Positions 57,546 through 64,000 of a stretch of 64,000 bases of DNA are shown one piece after another. Every line of letters begins with the position of its first letter. Position 1 is the stretch's first letter. The stretch lies in the NCBI GenBank assembly GCA_910588405.1, contig CAJUPT010000002.1, forward strand, positions 62,001-126,000, read 5' to 3'. The stretch comes from an uncultured Lachnospiraceae bacterium (GTDB taxonomy: Bacteria > Bacillota > Clostridia > Lachnospirales > Lachnospiraceae). The notes under the pieces were generated by a model. The model saw nothing but the letters and a program-made list of their open reading frames with translations. It did not search any database and had not been told where the DNA came from. Both the position numbers and the translations under genes were made by a program.

Positions 57546-58298
57546 TCACCTCATGGATAAAATTTCGGGATCTCCGTCCGTGATCAGTATGGTATTCTCA
57601 TAGTGAGCGGACAGAGACCCGTCTGCGGTTACTACGGTCCACTGATCATCAAGCCACTCCACATCCCGTTTTCCCATATTGATCATCGGCTCCACCGCCA
57701 GCGTCATTCCGGGGATCAGGCGAATGCCTCTGCGCCGCTGCCTGAAATTTGGCACTTCCGGTCCCTCATGTACGCTGGAGCCGATGCCATGGCCGACCAG
57801 CTCCCTGACCACACCATAGCGATAACGGTCCGCATAGGCATTGACCGCAGCGGAAATCTGATGCAGGTAGTTTCCAGCCTTGGCATACCGGATTCCCTCA
57901 AAGAAGCACTGACGGGTCACTTCGATCAGCTGCTTTGCCCCGGAGCTTATCTCTCCCACTGCCAGCGTTCTGGCGGCGTCGGAATGGTAGCCCTTATAGC
58001 ATACGCCGGCATCCAGGCTGACGATATCCCCTTCCCGTAACTTATGCTTTTTACTGGGAATCCCGTGAACCACCTCGTTATTTACGGAAACGCAGATGGC
58101 CGCGGGATATCCGTTATAATTCAGAAAAGAGGGTGTACAGCCAAAATCCCGGATTACCTGTTCTCCCACCCGATTGATATCCATGGTGGACATGCCCGGC
58201 CTCAATGCCTTTGCCATTTCGTCATGAACCACAGCTAGTATTTTTCCGGCTTCTCTCATCAGTTCAATTTCCCGGGCTGATTTGATTGTCACCGCCAT
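57546..58298 (-). CDS. map: Type I methionine aminopeptidase
   Basis: Removes the N-terminal Met from nascent proteins. 250 residues, single-domain type I. The metal ligands are in SLDAGVCYKGYHSDAARTLAVG (two Asp), ELVGHGIGSSVHEGPEVPNF (His), LAVEPMINMG (Glu) and HYENTILITDGDPEIL (Glu). The ATG is preceded by GGGAGAA, which overlaps the adk stop region (3-base gap). It lies between adk and the KOW gene in the spc-operon tail, the usual Firmicute order. Confidence 0.98.
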   Translation of the reverse strand: MAVTIKSAREIELMREAGKILAVVHDEMAKALRPGMSTMDINRVGEQVIRDFGCTPSFLNYNGYPAAICVSVNNEVVHGIPSKKHKLREGDIVSLDAGVCYKGYHSDAARTLAVGEISSGAKQLIEVTRQCFFEGIRYAKAGNYLHQISAAVNAYADRYRYGVVRELVGHGIGSSVHEGPEVPNFRQRRRGIRLIPGMTLAVEPMINMGKRDVEWLDDQWTVVTADGSLSAHYENTILITDGDPEILSMR

Positions 58299-58301
58299 AG
58301 G

Positions 58302-58946
58302 TTATTCTCCCAGTACCTTCACGATATCGGCAAACACCTTTTCCATCTCCTGGGTGCCGTCTACTTCATGCAGCACTTTTTTATCGCCGTAGAACTGAAT
58401 CAGCGGCTTTGTCTGTGTATGGTAAACGGAAAGACGGTTTTTCACGGTTTCCGGCTTGTCGTCGTCCCTGAGCGCCAGTTCTCCGCCGCAGCGGTCGCAG
58501 ATTCCCTCTACCTTTGTGGGAATATGTACGATATGATAAGTGGCGCCGCAGGCCGGGCAGGCTCTCCTGCCGCTCATCCTTGCCACGATATTTTCATCGG
58601 GAACCTCTACGTTGATTGCAAAATCCACGGCATCATTCCGCCCGGACAATGCTTTTTCCAGACATTCCGCCTGTGGAATCGTCCTTGGAAATCCATCCAA
58701 TACATAGCCGTTCGCGCAGTCCGCCTGGCTGATCCGGTCCATTAAAAGATCTACTGTCAGTTCGTCAGGCACCAGCTGTCCGGCATCCATATAGGTTTTT
58801 GCTTTTTTTCCCAGTTCAGTGCCGTTTTTGATATTGGCTCTGAAAATATCACCGGTGGAAACATGGGGAATCTGATACTTATCCGCAATTTTCTTTGCCT
58901 GTGTCCCTTTGCCGGCCCCAGGCGCACCCAGCATAATAATCTTCAT
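58302..58946 (-). CDS. adk: Adenylate kinase, zinc-lid form
   Basis: Interconverts ATP, ADP and AMP. 214 residues. The P-loop is MLGAPGAGKGTQAKKI. The lid carries four Cys in CPACGATYHIVHIP and CDRCGGEL, the zinc-binding form common in Gram-positives. GFPRTIPQAECLE and RLSVYHTQTKPLI are also typical. The ATG at 58946 follows GGAGAAG; an in-frame start nine codons earlier is rejected. A perfect 12-bp hairpin lies between it and secY. Confidence 0.98.
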   Translation of the reverse strand: MKIIMLGAPGAGKGTQAKKIADKYQIPHVSTGDIFRANIKNGTELGKKAKTYMDAGQLVPDELTVDLLMDRISQADCANGYVLDGFPRTIPQAECLEKALSGRNDAVDFAINVEVPDENIVARMSGRRACPACGATYHIVHIPTKVEGICDRCGGELALRDDDKPETVKNRLSVYHTQTKPLIQFYGDKKVLHEVDGTQEMEKVFADIVKVLGE

Positions 58947-59023
58947 ACGTTCTTCTCCTATAAGCATTCCCATTTTATGGAATGTTGATACATGCCGTAT
59001 TGATTAAGACCATATACATGCTT

Positions 59024-59049
59024 AGGCGATTATGAAATCATAATCGCCT
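59024..59049. repeat. Perfect 12-bp hairpin between secY and adk
   Basis: AGGCGATTATGA (59024-59035) and TCATAATCGCCT (59038-59049) pair exactly with a 2-base loop. It lies in the 132-base secY-adk gap, 29 bases after the secY stop. A further AATCGCCT lies at about 59064. No T-run follows on the minus strand. Confidence 0.85.
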
Positions 59050-59078
59050 CGCACATATAAACAATCGCCTTGTCAGCA

Positions 59079-60419
59079 TTAATAATTGATAAACAGCCCT
59101 TCCGTACGCACATCCTTGTAGCTTCTCTGCTGCATCATCGTCTCCACCTGCTTCAAGGTTTCCAAGATTACGCCTACGATAATGATCAGAGAGGTTCCCA
59201 TAAAGGAAAGCCGGCTTACGTTAAAGATGCCTGAGAAAAAGATCGGAATCAGCGCGATGATCATCAGGCCGACTGCGCCGATAAAAATAATATAATTCAG
59301 GATCTTTGCCAGATAGTCCGAGGTGGGCTTTCCGGGCCGGATGCCAGGGATAAAACTGCCCTGCCGCTTCATCGTATCCGCGATCTCAATCGGGTTAAAA
59401 GTGATGGACGTATAGAAATACGCGAACACGACGATCAGAACACAGTAAATCACCAGTCCAATCGAATAAACGGGCGCATCGGGACGGCACCAGTTTGATG
59501 AGTTCAGCGCGAGCAGAATCTTGCCGCCGACCGTCGAATAATCTACATTGAAAAACTGAGCGATCATGCCGGGGGTCGTCATCAAAGAGGAGGCAAAAAT
59601 TACCGGGATTACGCCTCCTGTGTTTACTTTTAAAACCAACGGCTTGTTATAGGAACGCCCCGCCGCCATCATACGGTTCGACATCTTCGCGGAATTCTGA
59701 ATCGGGATTCTTCTCTCGCCATCCTGCAAAAGCACTGTGAACGCCAGCATGGCAAACAATACGGCCACGATAATCACAATCGCCAGCACCTTCATGGCCA
59801 CGTCGGCATTTGCGATAAATCTTTCGTACAGCGTGACAAAATCATCAGGAAGACCGGAAATGATATTGATCAGCAGGACCATGGAGATACCGTTTCCCAC
59901 ACCCTTTTCCGTGATCCGCTCGCCCAGCCACATCAGCAGGCCGGCGCCGGTGGTCATAGCCGCCACGGCCACTAAAACGGTATACCAGGTATATACGGGA
60001 AGCAGTCCCTGGGCGCCCAAGCCGATGGACATGGCGCTTCCCTCAATGATAGCCAGCACAATCGTCAGCCATCTGGTGATCATCGTGATTTTCTTCCGCC
60101 CGTCCTCGCCGTCCTTCTGCATCTCCTCCAGCTTCGGAATCGCAATAGTCAAAAGCTGCATCACGATGGAGGAGGTGATGTAAGGGCTGATATTCAATGC
60201 AAAAATGGACATGTTCATCAAAGAACCGCCCGTAATCGCATCAAAAAAGTTAAAGGCATCGCCAGTCTGCGCCTGAAGCAGACTGGCAATATAGGTAGTA
60301 TTCACACCAGGAACCGGAATCTGACATCCGATTCTGATCACGACCAAAATGAAAAACACGAATAAGATTCTGTCCCGTATCTCGCGGATCTGAAATGCTC
60401 TTTTCAGTGTTTTAATCAT
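59079..60419 (-). CDS. secY: Protein translocase subunit SecY
   Basis: The central channel of the Sec translocon: 446 residues with ten hydrophobic segments. It begins KRAFQIREIRDRILFVFFILV. The plug and pore region (PGVNTTYIASLLQ, GGSLMNMSIFALNISPYITSSI) and the cytosolic C5 loop with RPGKPTSDYL are visible. GAGGTGAT overlaps the rplO stop, so translation is coupled. It is followed by adk in the usual order. Confidence 0.98.
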   Translation of the reverse strand: MIKTLKRAFQIREIRDRILFVFFILVVIRIGCQIPVPGVNTTYIASLLQAQTGDAFNFFDAITGGSLMNMSIFALNISPYITSSIVMQLLTIAIPKLEEMQKDGEDGRKKITMITRWLTIVLAIIEGSAMSIGLGAQGLLPVYTWYTVLVAVAAMTTGAGLLMWLGERITEKGVGNGISMVLLINIISGLPDDFVTLYERFIANADVAMKVLAIVIIVAVLFAMLAFTVLLQDGERRIPIQNSAKMSNRMMAAGRSYNKPLVLKVNTGGVIPVIFASSLMTTPGMIAQFFNVDYSTVGGKILLALNSSNWCRPDAPVYSIGLVIYCVLIVVFAYFYTSITFNPIEIADTMKRQGSFIPGIRPGKPTSDYLAKILNYIIFIGAVGLMIIALIPIFFSGIFNVSRLSFMGTSLIIIVGVILETLKQVETMMQQRSYKDVRTEGLFINY

Positions 60420-60420
60420 A

Positions 60421-60861
60421 TCAGATCACCTCGCAGGTTCCACCTACAGCTTCAATTTTGGTCTTTGCTCCCTCGCTGAAAGCATCCACCTTCACATTTA
60501 ATTTCTTGGTCAGCTCACCGTTTCCAAGAATTTTAACGCCGTCGCGGGGATTCTTCACCACGCCGTTCTCTACCAGCGCAGCTACCGTTACCTCTGCGCC
60601 GTCCTCAAACCGCTCCAGAGCGGATACGTTGATTCCCACGATCACCTTGGAATTTCTGTTCGTAAAGCCTCTCTTGGGAATTCTTCTGTATAAGGGCATC
60701 TGACCGCCTTCAAATCCGGGTCTGGTAGCGCCAGAACGCGCCTTCTGTCCCTTATGGCCTTTACCTGCCGTCTTGCCGTTTCCTGAACCGTGTCCACGGC
60801 CCCTTCTGAAATCATCACTCTGCCTGGAACCTTCCGCAGGATGTAAATTCGATAAATCCAT
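60421..60861 (-). CDS. rplO: 50S ribosomal protein L15
   Basis: uL15, 146 residues. The Gly/Arg-rich start MDLSNLHPAEGSRQSDDFRRG is followed by GSGNGKTAGKGHKGQKARSG and FEGGQMPLYRRIPKRGFTN, all canonical. The C-terminal L18e-like part ends KIEAVGGTCEVI. The ATG at 60861 gives the standard N-terminus; GGAGGTGCGGAGA precedes it. It follows rpmD and overlaps the secY ribosome site. Confidence 0.98.
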   Translation of the reverse strand: MDLSNLHPAEGSRQSDDFRRGRGHGSGNGKTAGKGHKGQKARSGATRPGFEGGQMPLYRRIPKRGFTNRNSKVIVGINVSALERFEDGAEVTVAALVENGVVKNPRDGVKILGNGELTKKLNVKVDAFSEGAKTKIEAVGGTCEVI

Positions 60862-60885
60862 TCTCCGCACCTCCTTTACTCAATA

Positions 60886-61068
60886 TTAGATTTCTTCTAC
60901 CTTTACCAAATGCTTCACATGCCAGATCATGCCTCTTACGGCATCATTGTCCGGCAGCTCAACTGTCTTGTTTAGTTTTCTGAGGCCAAGGGCTTCGACA
61001 GTTTTTTTCTGCTTCGGCACGGCGCCGATCGGAGATTTCACCAATGTGACTTTTAATTTATCTGCCAT
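60886..61068 (-). CDS. rpmD: 50S ribosomal protein L30
   Basis: uL30, 60 residues: ADKLKVTLVKSPIGAVPKQKKTVEALGLRKLNKTVELPDND, then MIWHVKHLVKVEEI. A single ferredoxin-like domain. It lies between rpsE (18-base gap) and rplO (24-base gap) in the spc operon. Confidence 0.98.
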   Translation of the reverse strand: MADKLKVTLVKSPIGAVPKQKKTVEALGLRKLNKTVELPDNDAVRGMIWHVKHLVKVEEI

Positions 61069-61086
61069 TTTTCGTTTCCCTCCAGT

Positions 61087-61596
61087 TTAGCCAATTAATT
61101 CGTCTACGGATTTCCCTCTGTTCTTCGCAACTTCCTCGGGAACCTTCAGCGCGGCCAGGCCGGCCAGCGTTGCCATTACAACGTTCTGCTTATTGTTAGA
61201 GCCCAGGGATTTCGTACGGATGTTTTTAATACCTGCCAGCTCCACAACGGCACGCACAGGGCCGCCTGCGATGACGCCGGTACCGGCGGAAGCTTTCTTC
61301 AAAAGAACGTGCGCGCTTCCGAACTTGCCCAGGAAATCATGGGGGATACTGTTATTCTCATCGGTGGGAACCGTAATCAGTCTCTTTGCGGCGTCCTCTT
61401 TTCCCTTGCGGATGGCCTCGGGAATTTCAGCGGCTTTTCCGATTCCGGCGCCTACATGTCCGTTTCCGTCGCCCACAACCACTAAAGCTGAAAATCTGAA
61501 ATTACGACCGCCCTTTACTACTTTTGTAACACGTTTGATCGCAACGACCTTTTCTGTCAATTCAAGCTGGCTGGCATCAACAATTGTACGTTTCAT
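61087..61596 (-). CDS. rpsE: 30S ribosomal protein S5
   Basis: uS5, 169 residues. The double-stranded RNA-binding N-domain has LTEKVVAIKRVTKVVKGGRNFRFSALVVVGD, with the loop that shapes decoding accuracy. The C-domain has the AGTGVIAGGPVRAVVELAGI block. The ATG at 61596 is preceded by AAGGAGGAG; a longer in-frame start is rejected. It follows rplR by 16 bases. Confidence 0.98.
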   Translation of the reverse strand: MKRTIVDASQLELTEKVVAIKRVTKVVKGGRNFRFSALVVVGDGNGHVGAGIGKAAEIPEAIRKGKEDAAKRLITVPTDENNSIPHDFLGKFGSAHVLLKKASAGTGVIAGGPVRAVVELAGIKNIRTKSLGSNNKQNVVMATLAGLAALKVPEEVAKNRGKSVDELIG

Positions 61597-61612
61597 GTGT
61601 TCTCCTCCTTGA

Positions 61613-61981
61613 TTAGAATTCCAGACCAGCTTCTCTTGCTGCATCTGCCAGTGCTTTCACCTTACCATGATATATGAAGCCGCCTCTGTCAAAAACAACC
61701 GTCGTGATACCTTTTTCCAGCGCTTTCTTTGCGATCACGGTACCGAGATAAGATGCCGCCTCCACATTGTTGGTCTTCTGAAGCTCCGCCTTTACGTCCT
61801 TCTGAAGTGTAGATGCGGAAACCAGGGTATTCTGGGCATCGTCGTCAATAATCTGCACATACATATGATTATTGCTTCTGAACACAGCCAGACGAGGTCT
61901 CTCGGCAGTACCGGCGAAACGATTACGAATTCTATTGTGTTTTTTCACACGAACCTTGCTTCTTGCTTCTTTCCTAATCAT
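61613..61981 (-). CDS. rplR: 50S ribosomal protein L18
   Basis: uL18, 122 residues, binds 5S rRNA. A basic N-terminus (IRKEARSKVRVKKHNRIRNRFAGTAERPRLAVFRSN) is followed by YVQIIDDDAQNTLVSAST and ends FDRGGFIYHGKVKALADAAREAGLEF. It lies between rplF and rpsE, in the standard order. Confidence 0.98.
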   Translation of the reverse strand: MIRKEARSKVRVKKHNRIRNRFAGTAERPRLAVFRSNNHMYVQIIDDDAQNTLVSASTLQKDVKAELQKTNNVEAASYLGTVIAKKALEKGITTVVFDRGGFIYHGKVKALADAAREAGLEF

Positions 61982-62000
61982 TCTAAGTTCACCCTCCTAA

Positions 62001-62543
62001 TTATTTCTTACCTGTCTTACCGACTTTACGTCTGATCACTTCGTCAGCATACTTGATACCTTTTCCCTTATAAGGCTCAGGGCGTCTCTTGTCTCTGATT
62101 TCAGCAGCATATTGGCCTACTTTTTCTTTATCGATACCTTTTACGATAATTTTATTCTGTCCGTCTACCACAGCTTCAAGTCCGTCAGGGTCCGTCATCT
62201 CGACAGGGTGAGAATAACCGAGGGAAAGAACCAGTTTTTTACCTTGCTTTGCGGCTCTGTAACCAACGCCGTTGATCTCGAGAACCTTCTCATAACCTTC
62301 CGTAACGCCTTTCACCATGTTGGCGATCAGTGTTCTGGTCAGACCGTGCAGTGATTTCATCTTCTTTAAATCATTGGGTCTGGATACCACAATCTCAGCG
62401 CCTTCCAGCTTGATCTCCATTTCCTCCGGCAGCACTCTCTCCAAAGTTCCCTTAGGACCTTTTACAGTCACCTTATTATTTTCTGCAATATCGACAGTTA
62501 CGCCTGCCGGTACCGCGATTGGCATTTTTCCTATACGTGACAT
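62001..62543 (-). CDS. rplF: 50S ribosomal protein L6
   Basis: uL6, 180 residues, near the factor-binding centre of the large subunit. Two similar domains are visible: SRIGKMPIAVPAGVTVDIA to TLIANMVKGVTEGYEKVLEI, then NGVGYRAAKQGKKLVLSLGYSHPVE to the KRRPEPYKGKGIKYADEVIRRK tail. The ATG at 62543 is preceded by GGAGGTACGGGC. The gap upstream to rpsH carries direct repeats. Confidence 0.98.
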   Translation of the reverse strand: MSRIGKMPIAVPAGVTVDIAENNKVTVKGPKGTLERVLPEEMEIKLEGAEIVVSRPNDLKKMKSLHGLTRTLIANMVKGVTEGYEKVLEINGVGYRAAKQGKKLVLSLGYSHPVEMTDPDGLEAVVDGQNKIIVKGIDKEKVGQYAAEIRDKRRPEPYKGKGIKYADEVIRRKVGKTGKK

Positions 62544-62592
62544 GCCCGTACCTCCATATTTTTCCAAATTAATAGTTTGATACTTCGTTCTT

Positions 62593-62690
62593 CTAAGCTC
62601 GAAAGAACCTCGCTAAGAATCACGAAGGGCTTTCACACTAAGCTCGAAAGAACCTCGCTAAGTGTTCAATGTTTCGCCAAGTGTTCAATG
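62593..62690. repeat. Direct repeats in the rpsH-rplF spacer
   Basis: A 25-bp sequence beginning CTAAGCTCGAAAGAACC occurs at 62593-62617 and again at 62638-62662 (period 45). An AAGTGTTCAATG unit (62660-62671) recurs at 62679-62690. The mosaic fills most of the 148-base spacer. Such arrays are not expected in a ribosomal operon. Confidence 0.85.
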
Positions 62691-62691
62691 C

Positions 62692-63093
62692 CTACCATAC
62701 AAACGCAAGCACTTCGCCGCCTACGTTTAACTCACGCGCTTCCTTGTCTGTGATCACGCCCTTGTTCGTGGAAATGATCGCGATTCCTAAGCCGCCTAAA
62801 ACCTTCGGAAGATCCTCGGTGCTTGCGTATACCCGCAGGCCCGGCTTGGAAATTCTCTTAAGTCCGGAGATGATTCTCTCGCTTTTGTCTTTGCCGTATT
62901 TTAACGTAACGCGGATGGTCTTAAAATTGCCGTCCTCAACCACATCATATTTTCTGATATAACCTTCCCGAACCAGGATGTCGGCAATAGCTAATTTCAT
63001 CTTGGATGAAGGAATATCTACTGTATCATGTTTCGCAGTATTTGCATTACGGATTCTTGTAAGCATATCTGCAATGGGATCACTCATCGTCAT
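62692..63093 (-). CDS. rpsH: 30S ribosomal protein S8
   Basis: uS8, 133 residues, a primary 16S rRNA binder that also represses the spc operon in E. coli. It has MSDPIADMLTRIRNANTAKHDTVDIPSSKMK, RISKPGLRVYASTEDLPKVLGGLGIAIISTNKG and the C-terminal EVLAFVW. AGGAGG lies 7 bases before the first ATG (ATG ACG ATG). It follows the rpsZ gene by 40 bases. Confidence 0.98.
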   Translation of the reverse strand: MTMSDPIADMLTRIRNANTAKHDTVDIPSSKMKLAIADILVREGYIRKYDVVEDGNFKTIRVTLKYGKDKSERIISGLKRISKPGLRVYASTEDLPKVLGGLGIAIISTNKGVITDKEARELNVGGEVLAFVW

Positions 63094-63133
63094 TTTCGTT
63101 CCTCCTACTTTATATGAATAACCTATTACCTTC

Positions 63134-63319
63134 TTACCAGCTTGCTTTCTTTACTCCGGGAATCTGGCCCTTGTATGCTAATTCACGGAAGCAGATTCTG
63201 CAGATTCCGTATTTTCTCAGATAAGCATGGGGACGGCCGCAGATTCTGCAGCGGGTATATTCTCTTGTTGAAAATTTCGCTTTACGCTGCTGCTTAATTT
63301 TCATCGAAGTTTTAGCCAT
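63134..63319 (-). CDS. rpsZ: 30S ribosomal protein S14, zinc type (type Z)
   Basis: uS14, 61 residues, the short zinc-binding form. The C-x2-C pairs lie in YTRCRICGRPHAYLRKYG and ICRICFRELAYKG. Gram-positives use this form under zinc-replete conditions. It follows rplE by 16 bases with a GGAGGAATATC ribosome site. Confidence 0.98.
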   Translation of the reverse strand: MAKTSMKIKQQRKAKFSTREYTRCRICGRPHAYLRKYGICRICFRELAYKGQIPGVKKASW

Positions 63320-63335
63320 GAGATATTCCTCCTAA

Positions 63336-63878
63336 TTATTTCTGGAAAGGCATATTGAATAATGCCAACAGTTCGCGGGCTTCCTCATCGGTCTTTGCCG
63401 TGGTGACAAAGATGATGTCCATGCCTCTTACCTTGTCAACCTTATCGTACTCGATCTCAGGGAAAATCAGCTGCTCTTTGATACCCAACGCATAATTGCC
63501 TCTGCCGTCGAAGGCATTCGGATTCACACCTCTGAAGTCACGTACACGGGGCAGGGACAGGTTGATCAGACGATCCACAAACTCGTACATCCGCTCGCCT
63601 CTTAAGGTCACTTTGCACCCGATGGCCATACCCTCTCTGATTTTGAAGTTTGCCACGGATTTCTTTGCCTTTGTGAGGACAGCTTTCTGCCCGGCGATGG
63701 TCTCCAGATCCTTTACCGCGGTCTCCAGAACCTTGGCGTTTTCCTTTGCCTCGCCTACGCCCATGTTGATGACAACTTTCTCCAGCTTCGGAACTTCCAT
63801 AATATTTTTATAGTTGAATTTTTTCATCATTGCGTCTACAATCTCGTTTTTGTAGACTTCTTTTAATCTACTGCTCAC
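63336..63878 (-). CDS. rplE: 50S ribosomal protein L5
   Basis: uL5, 180 residues, binds 5S rRNA and contacts the small subunit. KLEKVVINMGVGEAKENAK, TKAKKSVANFKIREGMAIGCKVTLRG, the LPRVRDFRGVNPNAFDGRGNYALGIKEQLIFPEI block and the C-terminal TAKTDEEARELLALFNMPF are all canonical. The start is GTG with an AGGAGG site. It follows rplX by 24 bases. Confidence 0.98.
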   Translation of the reverse strand: MSSRLKEVYKNEIVDAMMKKFNYKNIMEVPKLEKVVINMGVGEAKENAKVLETAVKDLETIAGQKAVLTKAKKSVANFKIREGMAIGCKVTLRGERMYEFVDRLINLSLPRVRDFRGVNPNAFDGRGNYALGIKEQLIFPEIEYDKVDKVRGMDIIFVTTAKTDEEARELLALFNMPFQK

Positions 63879-63902
63879 CTTCCGGAACCTCCTTTCTTCG
63901 AA

Positions 63903-64000
63903 TTAGTCGATTGCTTCGCCGGTTGCCTTCGCCACACGAACTTTTTTGCCGTCTCTCACTTCAAAACCGATTCTCGTGGGCTTGCCATTGTGAAGGTACA
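63903..64000 (-). CDS. rplX: 50S ribosomal protein L24 (C-terminal part only)
   Basis: The last 31 codons and the stop are visible; the 5' part lies beyond the window. The frame reads YLHNGKPTRIGFEVRDGKKV, then RVAKATGEAID, the typical uL24 C-terminus. Order L24-L5-S14-S8 confirms the spc operon. Confidence 0.93.
   Translation of the reverse strand, partial: YLHNGKPTRIGFEVRDGKKVRVAKATGEAID

Noticed and set aside
1..64000. CRISPR arrays, tRNA or rRNA genes, prophage, integrase, toxin-antitoxin pair or restriction system
   Set aside because: I scanned for regularly spaced repeats, TTCGA-type tRNA arms, integrase and nuclease motifs and found none beyond the IS66 scrap. The lone XRE gene has no toxin partner.

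Overview
The window comes from a spore-forming, anaerobic Firmicute, most probably a Lachnospiraceae-type clostridium. Three things point there: spoIIR behind a sigma-F-like promoter; the order secY-adk-map-KOW gene-infA-rpmJ-rpsM-rpsK-rpsD-rpoA-rplQ followed by ecfA1-ecfA2-ecfT-truA-rplM-rpsI; and zinc-type S14, L36 and adenylate kinase. The family name is inferred from gene order and protein character, not from a search. Most genes lie on the minus strand. I found no rRNA, tRNA, CRISPR array, prophage or intact insertion sequence; mobile DNA is limited to an IS66 transposase scrap.

Region by region. 1-2.4 kb: the end of a FemAB-type peptidoglycan-bridge enzyme, a decayed stretch with a 12-bp tandem repeat, then spoIIR. 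2.4-8.7 kb (minus): GntR regulator, ispE, malQ, a UMF1-type transporter, a zinc phospholipase C-like protein and a J-domain protein. 8.8-16 kb: a DUF3786-type protein, a transglutaminase-like lipoprotein, an Spx/ArsC protein, rlmD, a YhaM-type exoribonuclease and an HtrA-like protein that has lost two catalytic residues. 16-25 kb: mutS2, a two-component pair, a secreted beta-helix protein, trmL, an aminotransferase with an Lrp regulator, and an AIR-synthase C-terminal domain protein. 25-31 kb: a VanW protein, a 32-residue membrane peptide, a B12-binding radical SAM protein coupled to a second aminotransferase, and a small XRE regulator. 31-38 kb: FocA-type channel, a YhaN/YhaO nuclease pair behind asnS, and uxaC. 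38-44 kb: HAD phosphatase, PepSY lipoprotein, and a three-gene signalling cassette (CHASE2 adenylate cyclase, metallo-beta-lactamase hydrolase, GAF-HD-GYP). 44.6-48 kb: azlCD, a radical SAM gene divergent from an HxlR regulator with a shared palindromic operator, and the IS66 scrap. 47.9-64 kb: rplM-rpsI, truA, the ECF transporter module, then the alpha and spc ribosomal operons up to a partial rplX.

The most unusual content is between the genes. Two different families of structured repeats each occur twice, always in the same orientation relative to transcription and always filling the gap between one gene's stop codon and the next gene's ribosome binding site. Family A (5477-5599 and 27217-27340) is about 123 bp, has direct-repeat ends and a two-part hairpin whose outer stem has changed on both sides so that pairing is kept. 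Family B (13379-13518 and 42234-42332) has conserved arms around a variable tip. The ribosomal operons add further perfect hairpins: between rpmJ and rpsM (three), after rpoA, between secY and adk, and in the long rplM leader. These are the best candidates for undescribed RNA-level elements here.
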